From NCBI GenBank assembly GCA_017443845.1, contig JAFSXX010000034.1:1-64000 (forward strand): a DNA stretch of 64,000 nucleotides, given 5' to 3'. The position numbers and the translations under genes are program-made. This document shows positions 39,844-49,300 of this stretch, piece by piece. The notes under the pieces are model-generated. The model was not told the origin of the DNA, ran no database searches, and saw nothing but the letters and a program-made list of their open reading frames with translations. Position 1 is the first letter of the stretch. The number at the start of each line of letters is the position of its first letter. Origin of the DNA: Bacteroidales bacterium. Its GTDB lineage: Bacteria > Bacteroidota > Bacteroidia > Bacteroidales > UBA932.

Positions 39844-41265
39844 ATGGGGGCGGCATCGTTTCTGGCAGACAAGATAGCCTCGCATCTGGCTTTCCCTCCG
39901 ACGGAGTGCCAGAAACGCCTCTTCGATACCATAGCGGAATTCGCGGTGCAGTACGGGGAGAGCGATATCCTTCTGGTGCGCGGCTATGCCGGCACCGGAA
40001 AGACCTCCTCCATAGCCGCCTTCGTCCGCACCCTGAAGGAACTCGGGTACAGATATGTGCTCCTTTCGCCCACCGGCCGTTCGGCCAAGGTGCTCTCGGG
40101 CTTCACCGGCGAGAAGGCCTCCACCATACACAAGCATATCTACCGCCAGAAGTCTCTTTCGGGAGGGGTGGGGGAGTTCCAGCTCAATATCAACAAGGCG
40201 AAGGATACCTTTTTCCTAGTGGATGAGGCCTCCCTGATATCGACGTCCTCGGCGATTATGCAGGATTCGATATTCGGAAGCGGCGACCTGCTCTCCGACC
40301 TGATCGCCTTCGTGCGGGCCGGGGTGGACAACAAACTTGTGATAATCGGCGACCGGGGCCAGCTTCCCCCTGTCGGGATGGAACAAAGCCCCGCGCTCGA
40401 TGAAATATATATGTCGCAGTTCGGAAAGGTGATGGTCTCCGACCTCTCGACGGTGGTGCGCCAGGCCGAGGGGAGCGGCATCCTTACCAATGCCACCATC
40501 GTCCGTTCCCTGCTCGAGCGGGGAGTGGCCGATGTGCCCCGCCTGCGGCTCAGCGGCTTCCCGGACGTGGAGCGCATCACGGGTGGCGACCTCATCGAGA
40601 CCCTCTCGGATGCGGTGGGACGCTACGGACTCGACAATATCGTGGTGCTCTGCCGCTCCAACAAGAGGGCGAACCGCTACAACGCCGGCATCCGTTCCAC
40701 CGTGCTCTACAGGGAGGAACGCCTGACCAGGGGCGACAAGCTGATGGTGGTCAAGAATTGCTACCAGTTCCTCGAGGATGTCCCGGAACTCGATTTCATA
40801 GCCAACGGAGATGTGGCCGAACTGCGCAAGATCTCGCATTACGAGGAGCGCTACGGCCTCAATTTCGCCGAGGCCTGCCTCTCGTTCCCCGATTACAACG
40901 ATGTGGAGATTACGGCCAAGATCATTCTCGACACTCTCGAGAGCGAGGCCCCCTCGCTTACGGCCGACCAGAGCAAGGCCCTCTTCGAGGGGGTGAGCGC
41001 CGACTATGCCGACGAGAAGAACGCCCGCAAGCGGTACCAGAAGGTCCGCGAGGATATCTATTACAACGCCCTCCAGATAAAGTACGCCACTGCCATCACC
41101 TGCCACAAGTCGCAGGGCGGCCAGTGGGACTGCGTCTTCATCGACAATCCCTTTTGGAAGGAACCGGAGCTGGACGACCTCAAGTGGCTCTATACGGCCA
41201 TAACCCGCGGGGTCAGGAAGGTCTATTTCGTCAACTTCAAGGATGATTATTTCGAAAAACAATAA
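39844..41265 (+). CDS. RecD/PIF1-like superfamily 1 DNA helicase
   Basis: The 473-residue protein has Walker A LVRGYAGTGKTSS, motif Ia LLSPTGRSAKVL, Walker B FFLVDEASLIS, motif III IIGDRGQLPPVG and the C-terminal ITCHKSQGGQWDCVFID and YTAITRG motifs of UvrD_C_2/RecD-type helicases. It is shorter than RecD2 (about 700+ residues) because the N-terminal accessory region is absent, so it is better called a stand-alone RecD-like helicase. It would move 5' to 3' on single-stranded DNA. It is likely in the same transcript as trkH and the zinc peptidase, spaced 2 and 14 nt from them. Confidence 0.88.
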   Translation: MGAASFLADKIASHLAFPPTECQKRLFDTIAEFAVQYGESDILLVRGYAGTGKTSSIAAFVRTLKELGYRYVLLSPTGRSAKVLSGFTGEKASTIHKHIYRQKSLSGGVGEFQLNINKAKDTFFLVDEASLISTSSAIMQDSIFGSGDLLSDLIAFVRAGVDNKLVIIGDRGQLPPVGMEQSPALDEIYMSQFGKVMVSDLSTVVRQAEGSGILTNATIVRSLLERGVADVPRLRLSGFPDVERITGGDLIETLSDAVGRYGLDNIVVLCRSNKRANRYNAGIRSTVLYREERLTRGDKLMVVKNCYQFLEDVPELDFIANGDVAELRKISHYEERYGLNFAEACLSFPDYNDVEITAKIILDTLESEAPSLTADQSKALFEGVSADYADEKNARKRYQKVREDIYYNALQIKYATAITCHKSQGGQWDCVFIDNPFWKEPELDDLKWLYTAITRGVRKVYFVNFKDDYFEKQ

Positions 41266-41279
41266 AAACAGATAAAACT

Positions 41280-41972
41280 ATGTCAGCAAACGCAATCTAT
41301 TGGATCCTCTTCGGTGCGGTAGCCATCCTCAGCTATGTGGTTCAGGCTTCGCTCCAGAGCAAATTCGCCAAGTACTCCAAAGTCGGCATCACCAACGGTA
41401 TGACCGGTGCGGAGGTAGCCAGGAAGATGCTGGCCGACAACGGTATAACCGATGTGTCGGTCACCCACGTCCCCGGCCAGCTTACGGACAACTACAACCC
41501 TGTCAACAAGACCCTCAACCTTAGCGACGTGGTTTACGGCACCTGCTCCGTCGCGGCCGCCGCGGTGGCGGCACACGAGTGCGGTCACGCCCTCCAGCAC
41601 GCGAAGGGATATGGCCCCCTGCGTCTGCGCTCGGCCCTCGTGCCGGTAGTGTCATTCGCCTCGAAGGCCCTTACCTGGGTCCTCCTGGCCGGAATGTTGC
41701 TTATCAATATCTTCCCCGGCATAATGCTGGCGGGAATCATCCTCTTCGCCTTCACGACCCTCTTCTCGCTGGTGACCCTCCCCGTGGAGATCAATGCCAG
41801 CCAGAGGGCGCTGAACTGGCTCCAGACGGCCGGGATTACCGATTACTCCAACCACGAGTATGCCACCAAGGCTCTCAGGGCTGCGGCTTATACCTATGTG
41901 GTGGCGGCCCTCAGCTCACTGGCCACCCTCATCTATTACATAATGATTTTTATGGGCGGCAGCAGGAGGTAG
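41280..41972 (+). CDS. Membrane zinc metallopeptidase (Zn_peptidase_2 family)
   Basis: The 230-residue protein begins with a transmembrane helix and carries AAHECGHALQHAKGY, the HExxH zinc-binding motif in its HECGH form, near residue 100. Three further hydrophobic segments follow (VLLAGMLLINIFPGIML and a C-terminal one). The family (PF04298) is a widespread, poorly studied neutral zinc metallopeptidase of the inner membrane, perhaps for membrane protein quality control. It precedes the DPP IV gene by 3 nt and is likely cotranscribed. No substrate is known. Confidence 0.88.
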   Translation: MSANAIYWILFGAVAILSYVVQASLQSKFAKYSKVGITNGMTGAEVARKMLADNGITDVSVTHVPGQLTDNYNPVNKTLNLSDVVYGTCSVAAAAVAAHECGHALQHAKGYGPLRLRSALVPVVSFASKALTWVLLAGMLLINIFPGIMLAGIILFAFTTLFSLVTLPVEINASQRALNWLQTAGITDYSNHEYATKALRAAAYTYVVAALSSLATLIYYIMIFMGGSRR

Positions 41973-41975
41973 AAT

Positions 41976-44081
41976 ATGAAGAGAATAGTTTATCCGATTC
42001 TGGCCATTCTGCTCCTCGTTCCCGCCTCGGGCGCGGCAAAGGAGATGATCCGTCTGACCGAGGAGCAGCAGCTCAAGGCGCTTCCCGAGAGCATCGTGAA
42101 GCGTACTCCTATTCCTCTCAAATTCGTCTCCAACGACCAGGCCGTCTATCAGCAGGGCGGCAAGACCTATCTCTACGATTTCAGGAAAAGGACTTCGAGC
42201 CCCTATGATTACAAGGCTCCCAAGCGCGTGGAGGAGTTCCCCAATCCCGTCAAGGGGTGGAAGAATCCGACCTATTCGCCCGACGGCAGCAAGATAGCCT
42301 ATACGCTGGGCAACGATCTCTATTCGATGGATGTGGCCACCGGCGAGATAGTGCGCCACACTTTCGACGGCTCAGAACTTATCCTCAACGGCTACGCATC
42401 GTGGGTCTATTACGAGGAGATCCTCGGCCGCCCCTCGCGCTACAAGGCCTTCTGGTGGTCTCCCGACAGCAAGGTGATCGCCTTCTACCGTTTCGACAAC
42501 AGCCGCGTCCCGATGTTCCCCATCTACCACTCCCCGGGGCTCCACGGATATCTCGACGAGACCCGCTATCCCAAGGCGGGGGATGAGAACCCCAAGGTGC
42601 GCGTGGGCTTTGTCTCCGCCCGCGGCGGCGAGACCGTATGGGCCGATTTCGATGAGAACAGGGACCAGTACTTCGGCATCCCTTTCTGGAGCGGCGACGG
42701 TACCCGCTTCATGGTCTCCTGGATGCCCCGCAGCCAGGATGATCTCGAGCTCTTCTCGGTGGAACCCTCGACGGGCCGCATCGAGTCGGTTTACAAGGAG
42801 CACCAGAACTGCTGGATCGAGTGGATGGAGGAGATGCTCTTCACCCCGGAGGGAATCTATATCGTGAGGGATTTCTCCGGATGGCAGCAGATTTATTACC
42901 TGACTTACGACGGCAAACGCTTCGAGCAGCTCACCGAAGGGGAGAACTGGAGCGTCAGCCTGCTCAAGGTCGATTCCAAATATCTCTGGTTCACCGCCAA
43001 GCGCGAGGCTTCGACCCGCGTTGATATCTACAGGGTGACCCTCCGGAACAAGAAGCTTGACCGTCTCTCTTACGGCAATCTCAACTTCAGCAACGTGATG
43101 ATTTCCGAGGACGGCTGCAATATCATGGCGCTGGCTTCCAACACCCGCACTCCCAACCAGCTGGTCGCCATCTCGGTCCCTGCCAAAGGCAACGCCGACC
43201 GCAAGGAGACCTCGGTGGTGTTCGACTGCCGCGGAGAGAAATTCAATGATTATCTCATCGGCAAGGCGGAAGTGGTCAACATCAAGATGCGCGACGGTGC
43301 GGTTCTGCCCGCCCTTGTTACCTGGCCTGTGGATTACAATCCCTATTATACCGGCCACTATCCCGTCCTGGTAAGCATCTACGGAGGCCCCGACAGCCCC
43401 CGCGTGAGGGATTCCTGGGGCACCGGTTGCAATCAGTGGTGGGCTAACCACGATGTTGTCCAGGTGGTGCTCGACAACCGCGTCAGCGGCCATCTTGGAA
43501 AGAAGGGGCTTGAGGCCGCATACCGCAACCTCGCTACCGTCGAGGTCCGCGACTTCATAGACGGGCTCAAGTATTTCCTCGACCAGAGGGCGGTGAACAA
43601 GGATAAGACCGGAGTTTACGGCTTCTCGTTCGGAGGCACCATGACCACCCTGCTGGTTACGGAGGGGTGCGGGTATTACAAGTACGGCATCGCCGGAGGC
43701 GGAGTCTATGACTGGGCCCTCTACGATACGCATTATACCGAGCGGTATATGGATACCCCGCAGGACAATCCCGAGGGATATGCCTCGACCCGCGTGATGG
43801 AGCGCGTCTCCAAGTCGGGCTATAAGGGCGACAAGAGCAATATGCTCCGCATCACCCACGGCACGGCGGACGACAATGTCCACTTCCAGAACACCCTCAA
43901 GCTCGTCGATCAGATGGAGAAGGATTGCCTGGACTTCGAGCTGGCGATATATCCCGAGGAGTATCACGGATACCGCGGCGCCAAGTCGCGTCACTCCACT
44001 ATGCAGGACTATAAGTTCTGGTACCGCTATCTCCTGGAGAAGGAGATGCCGGAGGCGCTCGTAAAAGAATTTTCGAAATGA
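41976..44081 (+). CDS. Dipeptidyl-peptidase IV-like S9 family peptidase
   Basis: The 701-residue exported protein starts with a signal peptide (MKRIVYPILAILLLVPASG). An N-terminal beta-propeller (KIAYTLGNDLYSMD, WVYYEEILGRPSRYKAFWWSPD with the Glu pair used by DPP IV to hold the substrate N-terminus) precedes the alpha/beta-hydrolase domain. The nucleophile is in GFSFGGTMTT, the acid in HGTADDNVH and the catalytic His in EEYHGYRG. It would release N-terminal X-Pro dipeptides from peptides in the periplasm. The length is normal for bacterial DPP IV. Its end overlaps the next gene by 4 nt. Confidence 0.95.
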   Translation: MKRIVYPILAILLLVPASGAAKEMIRLTEEQQLKALPESIVKRTPIPLKFVSNDQAVYQQGGKTYLYDFRKRTSSPYDYKAPKRVEEFPNPVKGWKNPTYSPDGSKIAYTLGNDLYSMDVATGEIVRHTFDGSELILNGYASWVYYEEILGRPSRYKAFWWSPDSKVIAFYRFDNSRVPMFPIYHSPGLHGYLDETRYPKAGDENPKVRVGFVSARGGETVWADFDENRDQYFGIPFWSGDGTRFMVSWMPRSQDDLELFSVEPSTGRIESVYKEHQNCWIEWMEEMLFTPEGIYIVRDFSGWQQIYYLTYDGKRFEQLTEGENWSVSLLKVDSKYLWFTAKREASTRVDIYRVTLRNKKLDRLSYGNLNFSNVMISEDGCNIMALASNTRTPNQLVAISVPAKGNADRKETSVVFDCRGEKFNDYLIGKAEVVNIKMRDGAVLPALVTWPVDYNPYYTGHYPVLVSIYGGPDSPRVRDSWGTGCNQWWANHDVVQVVLDNRVSGHLGKKGLEAAYRNLATVEVRDFIDGLKYFLDQRAVNKDKTGVYGFSFGGTMTTLLVTEGCGYYKYGIAGGGVYDWALYDTHYTERYMDTPQDNPEGYASTRVMERVSKSGYKGDKSNMLRITHGTADDNVHFQNTLKLVDQMEKDCLDFELAIYPEEYHGYRGAKSRHSTMQDYKFWYRYLLEKEMPEALVKEFSK

Positions 44082-45739
44082 TGGAACTGGATTATATAGA
44101 AACCGCCAAAAGCTGGCTTTCGCAGGAATATGACGCCCAGACCCGCCAGCAGGTGCAGGAACTTTTCCAGAACGATCCCAAGGAACTGGAGGACAGCTTC
44201 TATCGCGTGCTCGAATTCGGCACCGGAGGCCTCCGCGGGATAATGGGCGTGGGAACAAACAGGATGAACCGCTACACCGTAGCGATGGCCACCCAGGGGC
44301 TCGCGAATTATCTTCTCAAGACTTTCCCCGGAGAGGAGATCCGCACCGCCATATCGTTCGACAGCCGCAACAACAGCACCCTCTTCGCGATGACCACCGC
44401 CAAGGTCCTGCTCTCGAATGGCATAAAGGTCCATATCTTCGACAATATACGGCCTACCCCGGAGCTGAGCTTCGCCATCCGTCACCTGGGATGCAAGGCG
44501 GGCGTGATGATCACAGCCTCGCACAATCCCAAGGAGTACAACGGCTATAAGGTCTTCTGGGAGGACGGGGCGCAGATCACGCCTCCCCACGACAGGAATA
44601 TCATAGCCGAGGTCAACAAAATAACCTCCCCGTCGCAGGTGAAACTCGACGAGACCCTGCATCCCGATACGATCGACGGGCTCGACAAGGTTTATCTCGA
44701 CGAGATCCTCTCGCTCACCCTCTCTCCAGAGTCGGTGGCGCGTCAGGCGGATAATCTCAAGATAGTATATACCCCTCTCCACGGAACCGGAGTCCGCATA
44801 ATTCCCGCGGCCCTGCGCCAGATGGGTTTCAAGAGGATATACAATGTCCCGGACCAGGATGTGAGCGACGGCAACTTCCCGACTGTGGTCTCTCCCAATC
44901 CGGAGGAGCATGCGGCGCTGGAGATGGCAATCGCCCGCGCCGAAGAGGTCGGAGCCGATCTCGTGATGGCTTCCGATCCCGACGCCGACCGCGTCGGGGC
45001 CGCTGTGCGCGACGATAAGGGCCGGATGGTGCTTCTCAACGGCAATCAGACCGCCGCGATACTTACCTGTTACATCCTCTCCCGCTGGAAGGAACTGGGC
45101 AAACTCGGCGACGGACGCGGCTACTGCGTCAAGACGATAGTCACTACCGAACTGCTCAGGGCTATCTGCGACAAGTTCGGAGTCGAGCTTTTCAATGTCC
45201 TTACCGGCTTCAAGTATATAGAGGAGGTGGTCCGCCGGAATGAGGGCAGCCGCGTCTTTATCTGCGGAGGCGAGGAGAGCTACGGCTTCAACGTGGGCGA
45301 GAAGGTCCGCGACAAGGATGCCGTGATTACCTGTTCGATGCTGGCCGAGTGCGCCGCCTGGCTGGCCGACAGCGGCAGGACGCTCTACGGTTACCTGCAG
45401 GAGATTTACGCGGAGTTCGGTTATTACAGCGAGAGCCTTATGTCGGTGACAAAGAAGGGAAAGGATGGCTCGGAGGCTATCCGCGGGATGATGGCGGCTT
45501 ATCGCAGCAATCCTCCCGAGAAGCTGGCAGGGTCGCCCGTCTGCAAGGTCATAGACTATGAGTTCCCGGAGAAGACCGGGCTTCCGAAGTCGAATGTGCT
45601 GCAGTTCTTCAGCGAGGACGGCTCGGTGGTTTCGGTTCGGCCTTCCGGTACTGAACCCAAGATCAAGTATTATTTCGGTACCCGCGGCGACGGGGCCGAT
45701 GAGCGTATGGCAGCCCTCAGGGCGCAGTTTGCGGAGTGA
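44078..45739 (+). CDS. Phosphohexomutase (phosphoglucomutase/phosphomannomutase family)
   Basis: The 553-residue enzyme moves phosphate between C1 and C6 of hexoses. Visible motifs are GTGGLRGIMGVGTNRMN, the phosphoserine loop MITASHNPKEYNGYK, the metal site ASDPDADRVG, the sugar-binding GGEESYGFN and the phosphate-binding RPSGTEPKIKYYFG. Adjacent ATG codons at 44078 and 44081 are both possible starts and overlap the DPP IV stop. Substrate (glucose or mannose) cannot be told from sequence. It would feed glycan and LPS precursor synthesis. The maf gene overlaps its stop by one base. Confidence 0.95.
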   Translation: MMELDYIETAKSWLSQEYDAQTRQQVQELFQNDPKELEDSFYRVLEFGTGGLRGIMGVGTNRMNRYTVAMATQGLANYLLKTFPGEEIRTAISFDSRNNSTLFAMTTAKVLLSNGIKVHIFDNIRPTPELSFAIRHLGCKAGVMITASHNPKEYNGYKVFWEDGAQITPPHDRNIIAEVNKITSPSQVKLDETLHPDTIDGLDKVYLDEILSLTLSPESVARQADNLKIVYTPLHGTGVRIIPAALRQMGFKRIYNVPDQDVSDGNFPTVVSPNPEEHAALEMAIARAEEVGADLVMASDPDADRVGAAVRDDKGRMVLLNGNQTAAILTCYILSRWKELGKLGDGRGYCVKTIVTTELLRAICDKFGVELFNVLTGFKYIEEVVRRNEGSRVFICGGEESYGFNVGEKVRDKDAVITCSMLAECAAWLADSGRTLYGYLQEIYAEFGYYSESLMSVTKKGKDGSEAIRGMMAAYRSNPPEKLAGSPVCKVIDYEFPEKTGLPKSNVLQFFSEDGSVVSVRPSGTEPKIKYYFGTRGDGADERMAALRAQFAE

Positions 45740-46329
45740 TGTTCGAGGGTTGGAGGTTTGTGCTGGGCTCAGGTTCCCCGAGGCGCCGCGAGTTGCTCGC
45801 GGGGCTCGGCCTGGAGTTTACCGTGGAACCGGTCAAGGGCGATCCGGAGTCCTATCCTGCGGATATGCCGTTCGACGAGGTGCCGGAGTTCCTTGCGCGC
45901 CACAAGTCGGCTTCGTTCGGCAGGCCTCTGGAGGACGACGAGGTGCTGATTACGGCCGATACCCTGGTCTGCCTGGACGGATGCCTGCTGGGCAAGCCCT
46001 CGGGACGCGAAGAGGCTTGCGGGATGCTGCGCCGGCTCTCGGGCAGGACCCATCAGGTCTATACCGGGGTGGCTCTCCGCAGGGCGGGGGAGGTGTCGTC
46101 GTTTACGGCTTGCACTGATGTTACTTTCAAGGAGCTGACCGATGCGGAGATAGGGTATTATGTCGATAATTACAAGCCTTTCGACAAGGCGGGCGCCTAT
46201 GGCGTCCAGGAGTGGATCGGTTACGCTGGCATAACCCGCATCGAGGGTTCATACTTCAATGTGGTCGGCCTCCCGGTCCAAAGGCTTTATACAGAATTAT
46301 GCAAGTTATTTAGTAATTTTGCGGATTGA
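45739..46329 (+). CDS. maf: Maf-family nucleoside triphosphate pyrophosphatase
   Basis: The 196-residue protein has the Maf signature FVLGSGSPRRRELL at the N-terminus, LITADTLVCLDG, LGKPSGREEACGMLRRLSGRTHQVYTGVAL and a C-terminal DKAGAYGVQEW segment. These enzymes hydrolyse dTTP/UTP or modified nucleotides to monophosphates, limiting their incorporation. The GTG-ATG pair at 45736-45741 offers two starts, and the ATG at 45739 is preferred. It overlaps the mutase stop and the tamL start by one base each. Confidence 0.93.
   Translation: MFEGWRFVLGSGSPRRRELLAGLGLEFTVEPVKGDPESYPADMPFDEVPEFLARHKSASFGRPLEDDEVLITADTLVCLDGCLLGKPSGREEACGMLRRLSGRTHQVYTGVALRRAGEVSSFTACTDVTFKELTDAEIGYYVDNYKPFDKAGAYGVQEWIGYAGITRIEGSYFNVVGLPVQRLYTELCKLFSNFAD
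46314..46321 (+). promoter_or_regulatory. -7 promoter box for tamL, inside the 3' end of maf
   Basis: TAATTTTG, 7 nt before the tamL ATG at 46329, within the last codons of maf. It would allow tamL to be transcribed independently. Confidence 0.5.
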
Positions 46330-48500
46330 TGAAACGGGCTTTGACCATATTGTTGCTGGCTCTGGCGGCCGTCTCCTGCTCCACTACGAGGAGGCTTGGG
46401 GAGGGCGAATTGCGTCTGGCGGACAATAAGGTCGTGGTCGTAGGGGAGGGGCCTTCGACGTCGGAGCTCCAGCCCTATATCAAGCAGAAGCCCAACGCCT
46501 ATTTCATAGGCAAATGGAATCCCTTGCTGTATGTCTATAACTGGAGTTCCGGAAAGGATACTCCCTGGGACAAGTTCGTGGAGAAGCTCGGCGTCGCTCC
46601 CGTGGCCTTCAACAGCAGCCTTGTCGAGAGCAGCAAGAACAGTATGCTCTCGCACCTGGAGTATCTGGGCTATTACGGCTCCGAGATCAACTCCCAGGTG
46701 AGCACCAAAGGCCGCACGGCCAAGGTAACATATACCGTAAAGCCGGGTCACAGGTTCGTTATAGACTCCCTTTCCTATGTGATTGACGACGCGCCGCTCA
46801 GGACCCTTGCGCTGCGCGACTCGGCCACCAGCGACGTGCGCCCCGGCAAATTCCTCTCGGAGAGCACCCTTGAGGCATTCTCGGAGCAGATGGCCGAACT
46901 CTTCCGCAACAGGGGTTATTACGGATTTACCAAGAACTATTTCTTCTTCCTGGCCGACACGACCAGGGAGGACGGCACGGCGGACCTTACGGTGCGTCTG
47001 GAGAATTATACCCGCAACGAGACCCCGGCCGCAGCGAAGCCCCATATCCGTTACCGATTCGGCGACGTCAACGTGACCACCATAAGCCGCTTCCCGGTCA
47101 AGAAGAAGTTCCTCGACGAGATTAACCGCATCAAGCCCGGAATGCTCTACCGCGAGGGACTGGTCGATAATACCTATACCAGGTTTTCAAGCCTCGGCCT
47201 CTTCAACTCGGTCAATATCCAGCTGCAGGAGAGGGATTCCGGCTATGTGGACTGCAATATAATCCTCGGCGAGGCGAAGCTCCAGAGCATCAAACTCAAT
47301 CTCGAAGGCTCCACCAATTCGACCGGACTTTTCGGCGTAACCCCCTCGATCTCCTACGCCCACAAGAATATCTTCGGAGGCGGGGAGACATTCACCCTCG
47401 GTTTCCGCGGCAATTTCCAGTTCACTTTCCACGACAATACCCGCAGCGAGGAGTATGCTGCCAATACCTCCCTCAAGTTCCCCAGGTTCCTGCTGCTGCC
47501 CTCCGACCTCTTCATATCTTCGGTGCCGCAGACTGAGATCTCGGCCCTGTTCAACTATCAGAACCGTCCGGAGTACAAGCGGAACATAGCATCGCTCAAC
47601 TACAGCTACAATTTTACCTACCGCCGCCGTTTCGTTTTCCAGCTCTCGCCGGTAAAGTTCAACCTGGTGCACATCTACAGCATGTCGAAGGATTTCTACC
47701 AGCAGCTGACCGATCCCTACCTGATGAACGCCTACAGGGACCACCTCGACTTCGGTTCCGGTGCCAGCTTCTATTATACCACCGACCCGTCGCTCAATTC
47801 GAAGCGCACCCATTTCTATACCCGTATCAATTTCGACATCGCCGGAAACGTACTCTCGCTTCTCGACAAGATCCTTCCCCAGAACGAGTATGGCTCCTCG
47901 CTCTTCCTCGGCCTGCCTTATTCGCAGTACGTGAGGGGTGAGGTGACCACCGCGCAGACCTGGCATTTCGGCAACGACGGCAAGTTCTCGGTGGCGGTGC
48001 GCGGCATAGCGGGCGCCGGATATGCGTATGGAAACTCGATGTCGCTGCCGTTCGAGAAGTTCTTCTATGCCGGCGGCGCGAGCAGTATGAGGGGATGGCA
48101 GGCGCGTTCCGTAGGTCCCGGCGGAGCTCCTGTCGATTCTTCCTTCTCCATTGTCAACCAGACCGGCGACATGCACCTGGAGGCGAATGCGGAGTTCCGC
48201 TTCCCGCTCTTCTGGAAGCTCCAGGGCGGCCTTTTCGTGGATGCCGGCAATATCTGGAAACTTCAGGCTGGGCAGGATACCGATGCTGGGAAAGACGCCC
48301 TCTTCACTCCCGCCAATTTCCTGCGGACCACTGCTCTCGACTTCGGACTGGGACTCCGCCTCGACTTCAACCTGATACTCGTGCGTCTCGATATGGGTAT
48401 CAAGGCCTACGACCCTTACACCCAAAAATGGTGCGAGCCATCCCAGTGGTTCTCACGAGACGGCTACGCAATCCATTTCGGTATCGGATACCCCTTCTAA
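46329..48500 (+). CDS. tamL: TamL-like BamA-family outer-membrane lipoprotein
   Basis: The 723-residue protein starts with a lipoprotein signal (LLLALAAVSC) and the TTRRLGEGE segment, then POTRA-like domains (to about residue 320) and a C-terminal 16-strand barrel with GGASSMRGWQARSVGPG, the lid-lock RGW motif of the BamA superfamily. It ends in Phe (HFGIGYPF). In Bacteroidota, lipidated BamA-family proteins of this kind (TamL) help insert outer-membrane proteins together with TamB. No tamB is next to it here. The start was set at the ATG overlapping the maf stop, because the upstream TTG is weaker. It converges on the nuclease operon, with the two stops overlapping. Confidence 0.9.
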   Translation: MKRALTILLLALAAVSCSTTRRLGEGELRLADNKVVVVGEGPSTSELQPYIKQKPNAYFIGKWNPLLYVYNWSSGKDTPWDKFVEKLGVAPVAFNSSLVESSKNSMLSHLEYLGYYGSEINSQVSTKGRTAKVTYTVKPGHRFVIDSLSYVIDDAPLRTLALRDSATSDVRPGKFLSESTLEAFSEQMAELFRNRGYYGFTKNYFFFLADTTREDGTADLTVRLENYTRNETPAAAKPHIRYRFGDVNVTTISRFPVKKKFLDEINRIKPGMLYREGLVDNTYTRFSSLGLFNSVNIQLQERDSGYVDCNIILGEAKLQSIKLNLEGSTNSTGLFGVTPSISYAHKNIFGGGETFTLGFRGNFQFTFHDNTRSEEYAANTSLKFPRFLLLPSDLFISSVPQTEISALFNYQNRPEYKRNIASLNYSYNFTYRRRFVFQLSPVKFNLVHIYSMSKDFYQQLTDPYLMNAYRDHLDFGSGASFYYTTDPSLNSKRTHFYTRINFDIAGNVLSLLDKILPQNEYGSSLFLGLPYSQYVRGEVTTAQTWHFGNDGKFSVAVRGIAGAGYAYGNSMSLPFEKFFYAGGASSMRGWQARSVGPGGAPVDSSFSIVNQTGDMHLEANAEFRFPLFWKLQGGLFVDAGNIWKLQAGQDTDAGKDALFTPANFLRTTALDFGLGLRLDFNLILVRLDMGIKAYDPYTQKWCEPSQWFSRDGYAIHFGIGYPF

Positions 48501-49300
48501 TCCATCAGCATCACGAGCGATACCACTGCGGCGATGTCGTTGGCGGCGTCGTTCCTGTCGATATTATAGGTGTAGAGGGGGGCTTTCAGCTCCCAGGCTT
48601 CGAAACGCTGCTCGCCTCGATCGAAGGTGTAGTTGCCATATCCCTCGAAGAAGGGAGGTATCACCTTGGTGAAGGTGCGGTAGATGCTGGTGGGCTCTCC
48701 GACGGTGAAGGTTTTCCTGGGGCCTTCGGGATCGGAGGTCAGGAACAGCTGCATAAGATGCTCCTCGTCCTTGGAACGGGAATACTCGAGGTAGGGGTGA
48801 AGACCCGCGTGGGTACCTGCGACATCCTGGTACAGGAGGATCCTGACGGTATTCCTGGGCTTGATGTTCAGGCTCTTGAAGGCGTTGAAGACCTCGAAGG
48901 CCGCTATGCAGCCCAGATCGTCGTTCTTCGTGGTCAGGGAGTCTCTCCAGGTGTCGGCTGCGGCTGCGACGAGGGTAACCCTGTCATTCTCCTTGCCGGG
49001 GATTTCCAGAAGGATGTCGCGGCCCTTTCCGGGACCCATGTCGAAGAAGTTGATATCACTCTTCCCTTTGCAGCGGCTCGCCATCATCGTGAAGTAATCG
49101 ATGATGTCGTTGCTTCCGGAAAGGCCGGCCGGGCGGTCGGGGCAGACGCGGTTGATTTTTTCGTATGAGTCGGCTATGGTGGTATCCTGCCCGAAGAATG
49201 CATAGATATCGGCCACGCGCTCAGCCTCGCTCTTGCCGCATCCGGTGAGGAGTGCGGCAAGTGCTGCGGCTGCGATGATGATTGTTGTGATTCGCTTCAT
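48497..49300 (-). CDS. Degenerate M28 peptidase-like lipoprotein
   Basis: The 267-residue protein begins with a lipoprotein signal (AALAALLTGC) and aligns in outline with M28 aminopeptidases: VTLVAAAADTWRDS corresponds to the usual G-A-H-x-D metal motif, KNDDLGCIAAFEV to the second metal motif, and TVRILLYQDVAG to the segment that normally contains the Glu-Glu pair. The metal-binding His is Ala and the Glu pair is Gln-Asp, so it should be catalytically dead. It is the last gene of the six-gene operon, with 0 nt to the DUF5689 gene. It may bind peptide or another ligand. Its stop overlaps the tamL stop. Confidence 0.65.
   Translation of the reverse strand: MKRITTIIIAAAALAALLTGCGKSEAERVADIYAFFGQDTTIADSYEKINRVCPDRPAGLSGSNDIIDYFTMMASRCKGKSDINFFDMGPGKGRDILLEIPGKENDRVTLVAAAADTWRDSLTTKNDDLGCIAAFEVFNAFKSLNIKPRNTVRILLYQDVAGTHAGLHPYLEYSRSKDEEHLMQLFLTSDPEGPRKTFTVGEPTSIYRTFTKVIPPFFEGYGNYTFDRGEQRFEAWELKAPLYTYNIDRNDAANDIAAVVSLVMLMD

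Noticed and set aside
42372..44258. 628-residue open frame opposite the DPP IV gene
   Set aside because: Antisense shadow of a well-supported peptidase; no domain and no promoter.
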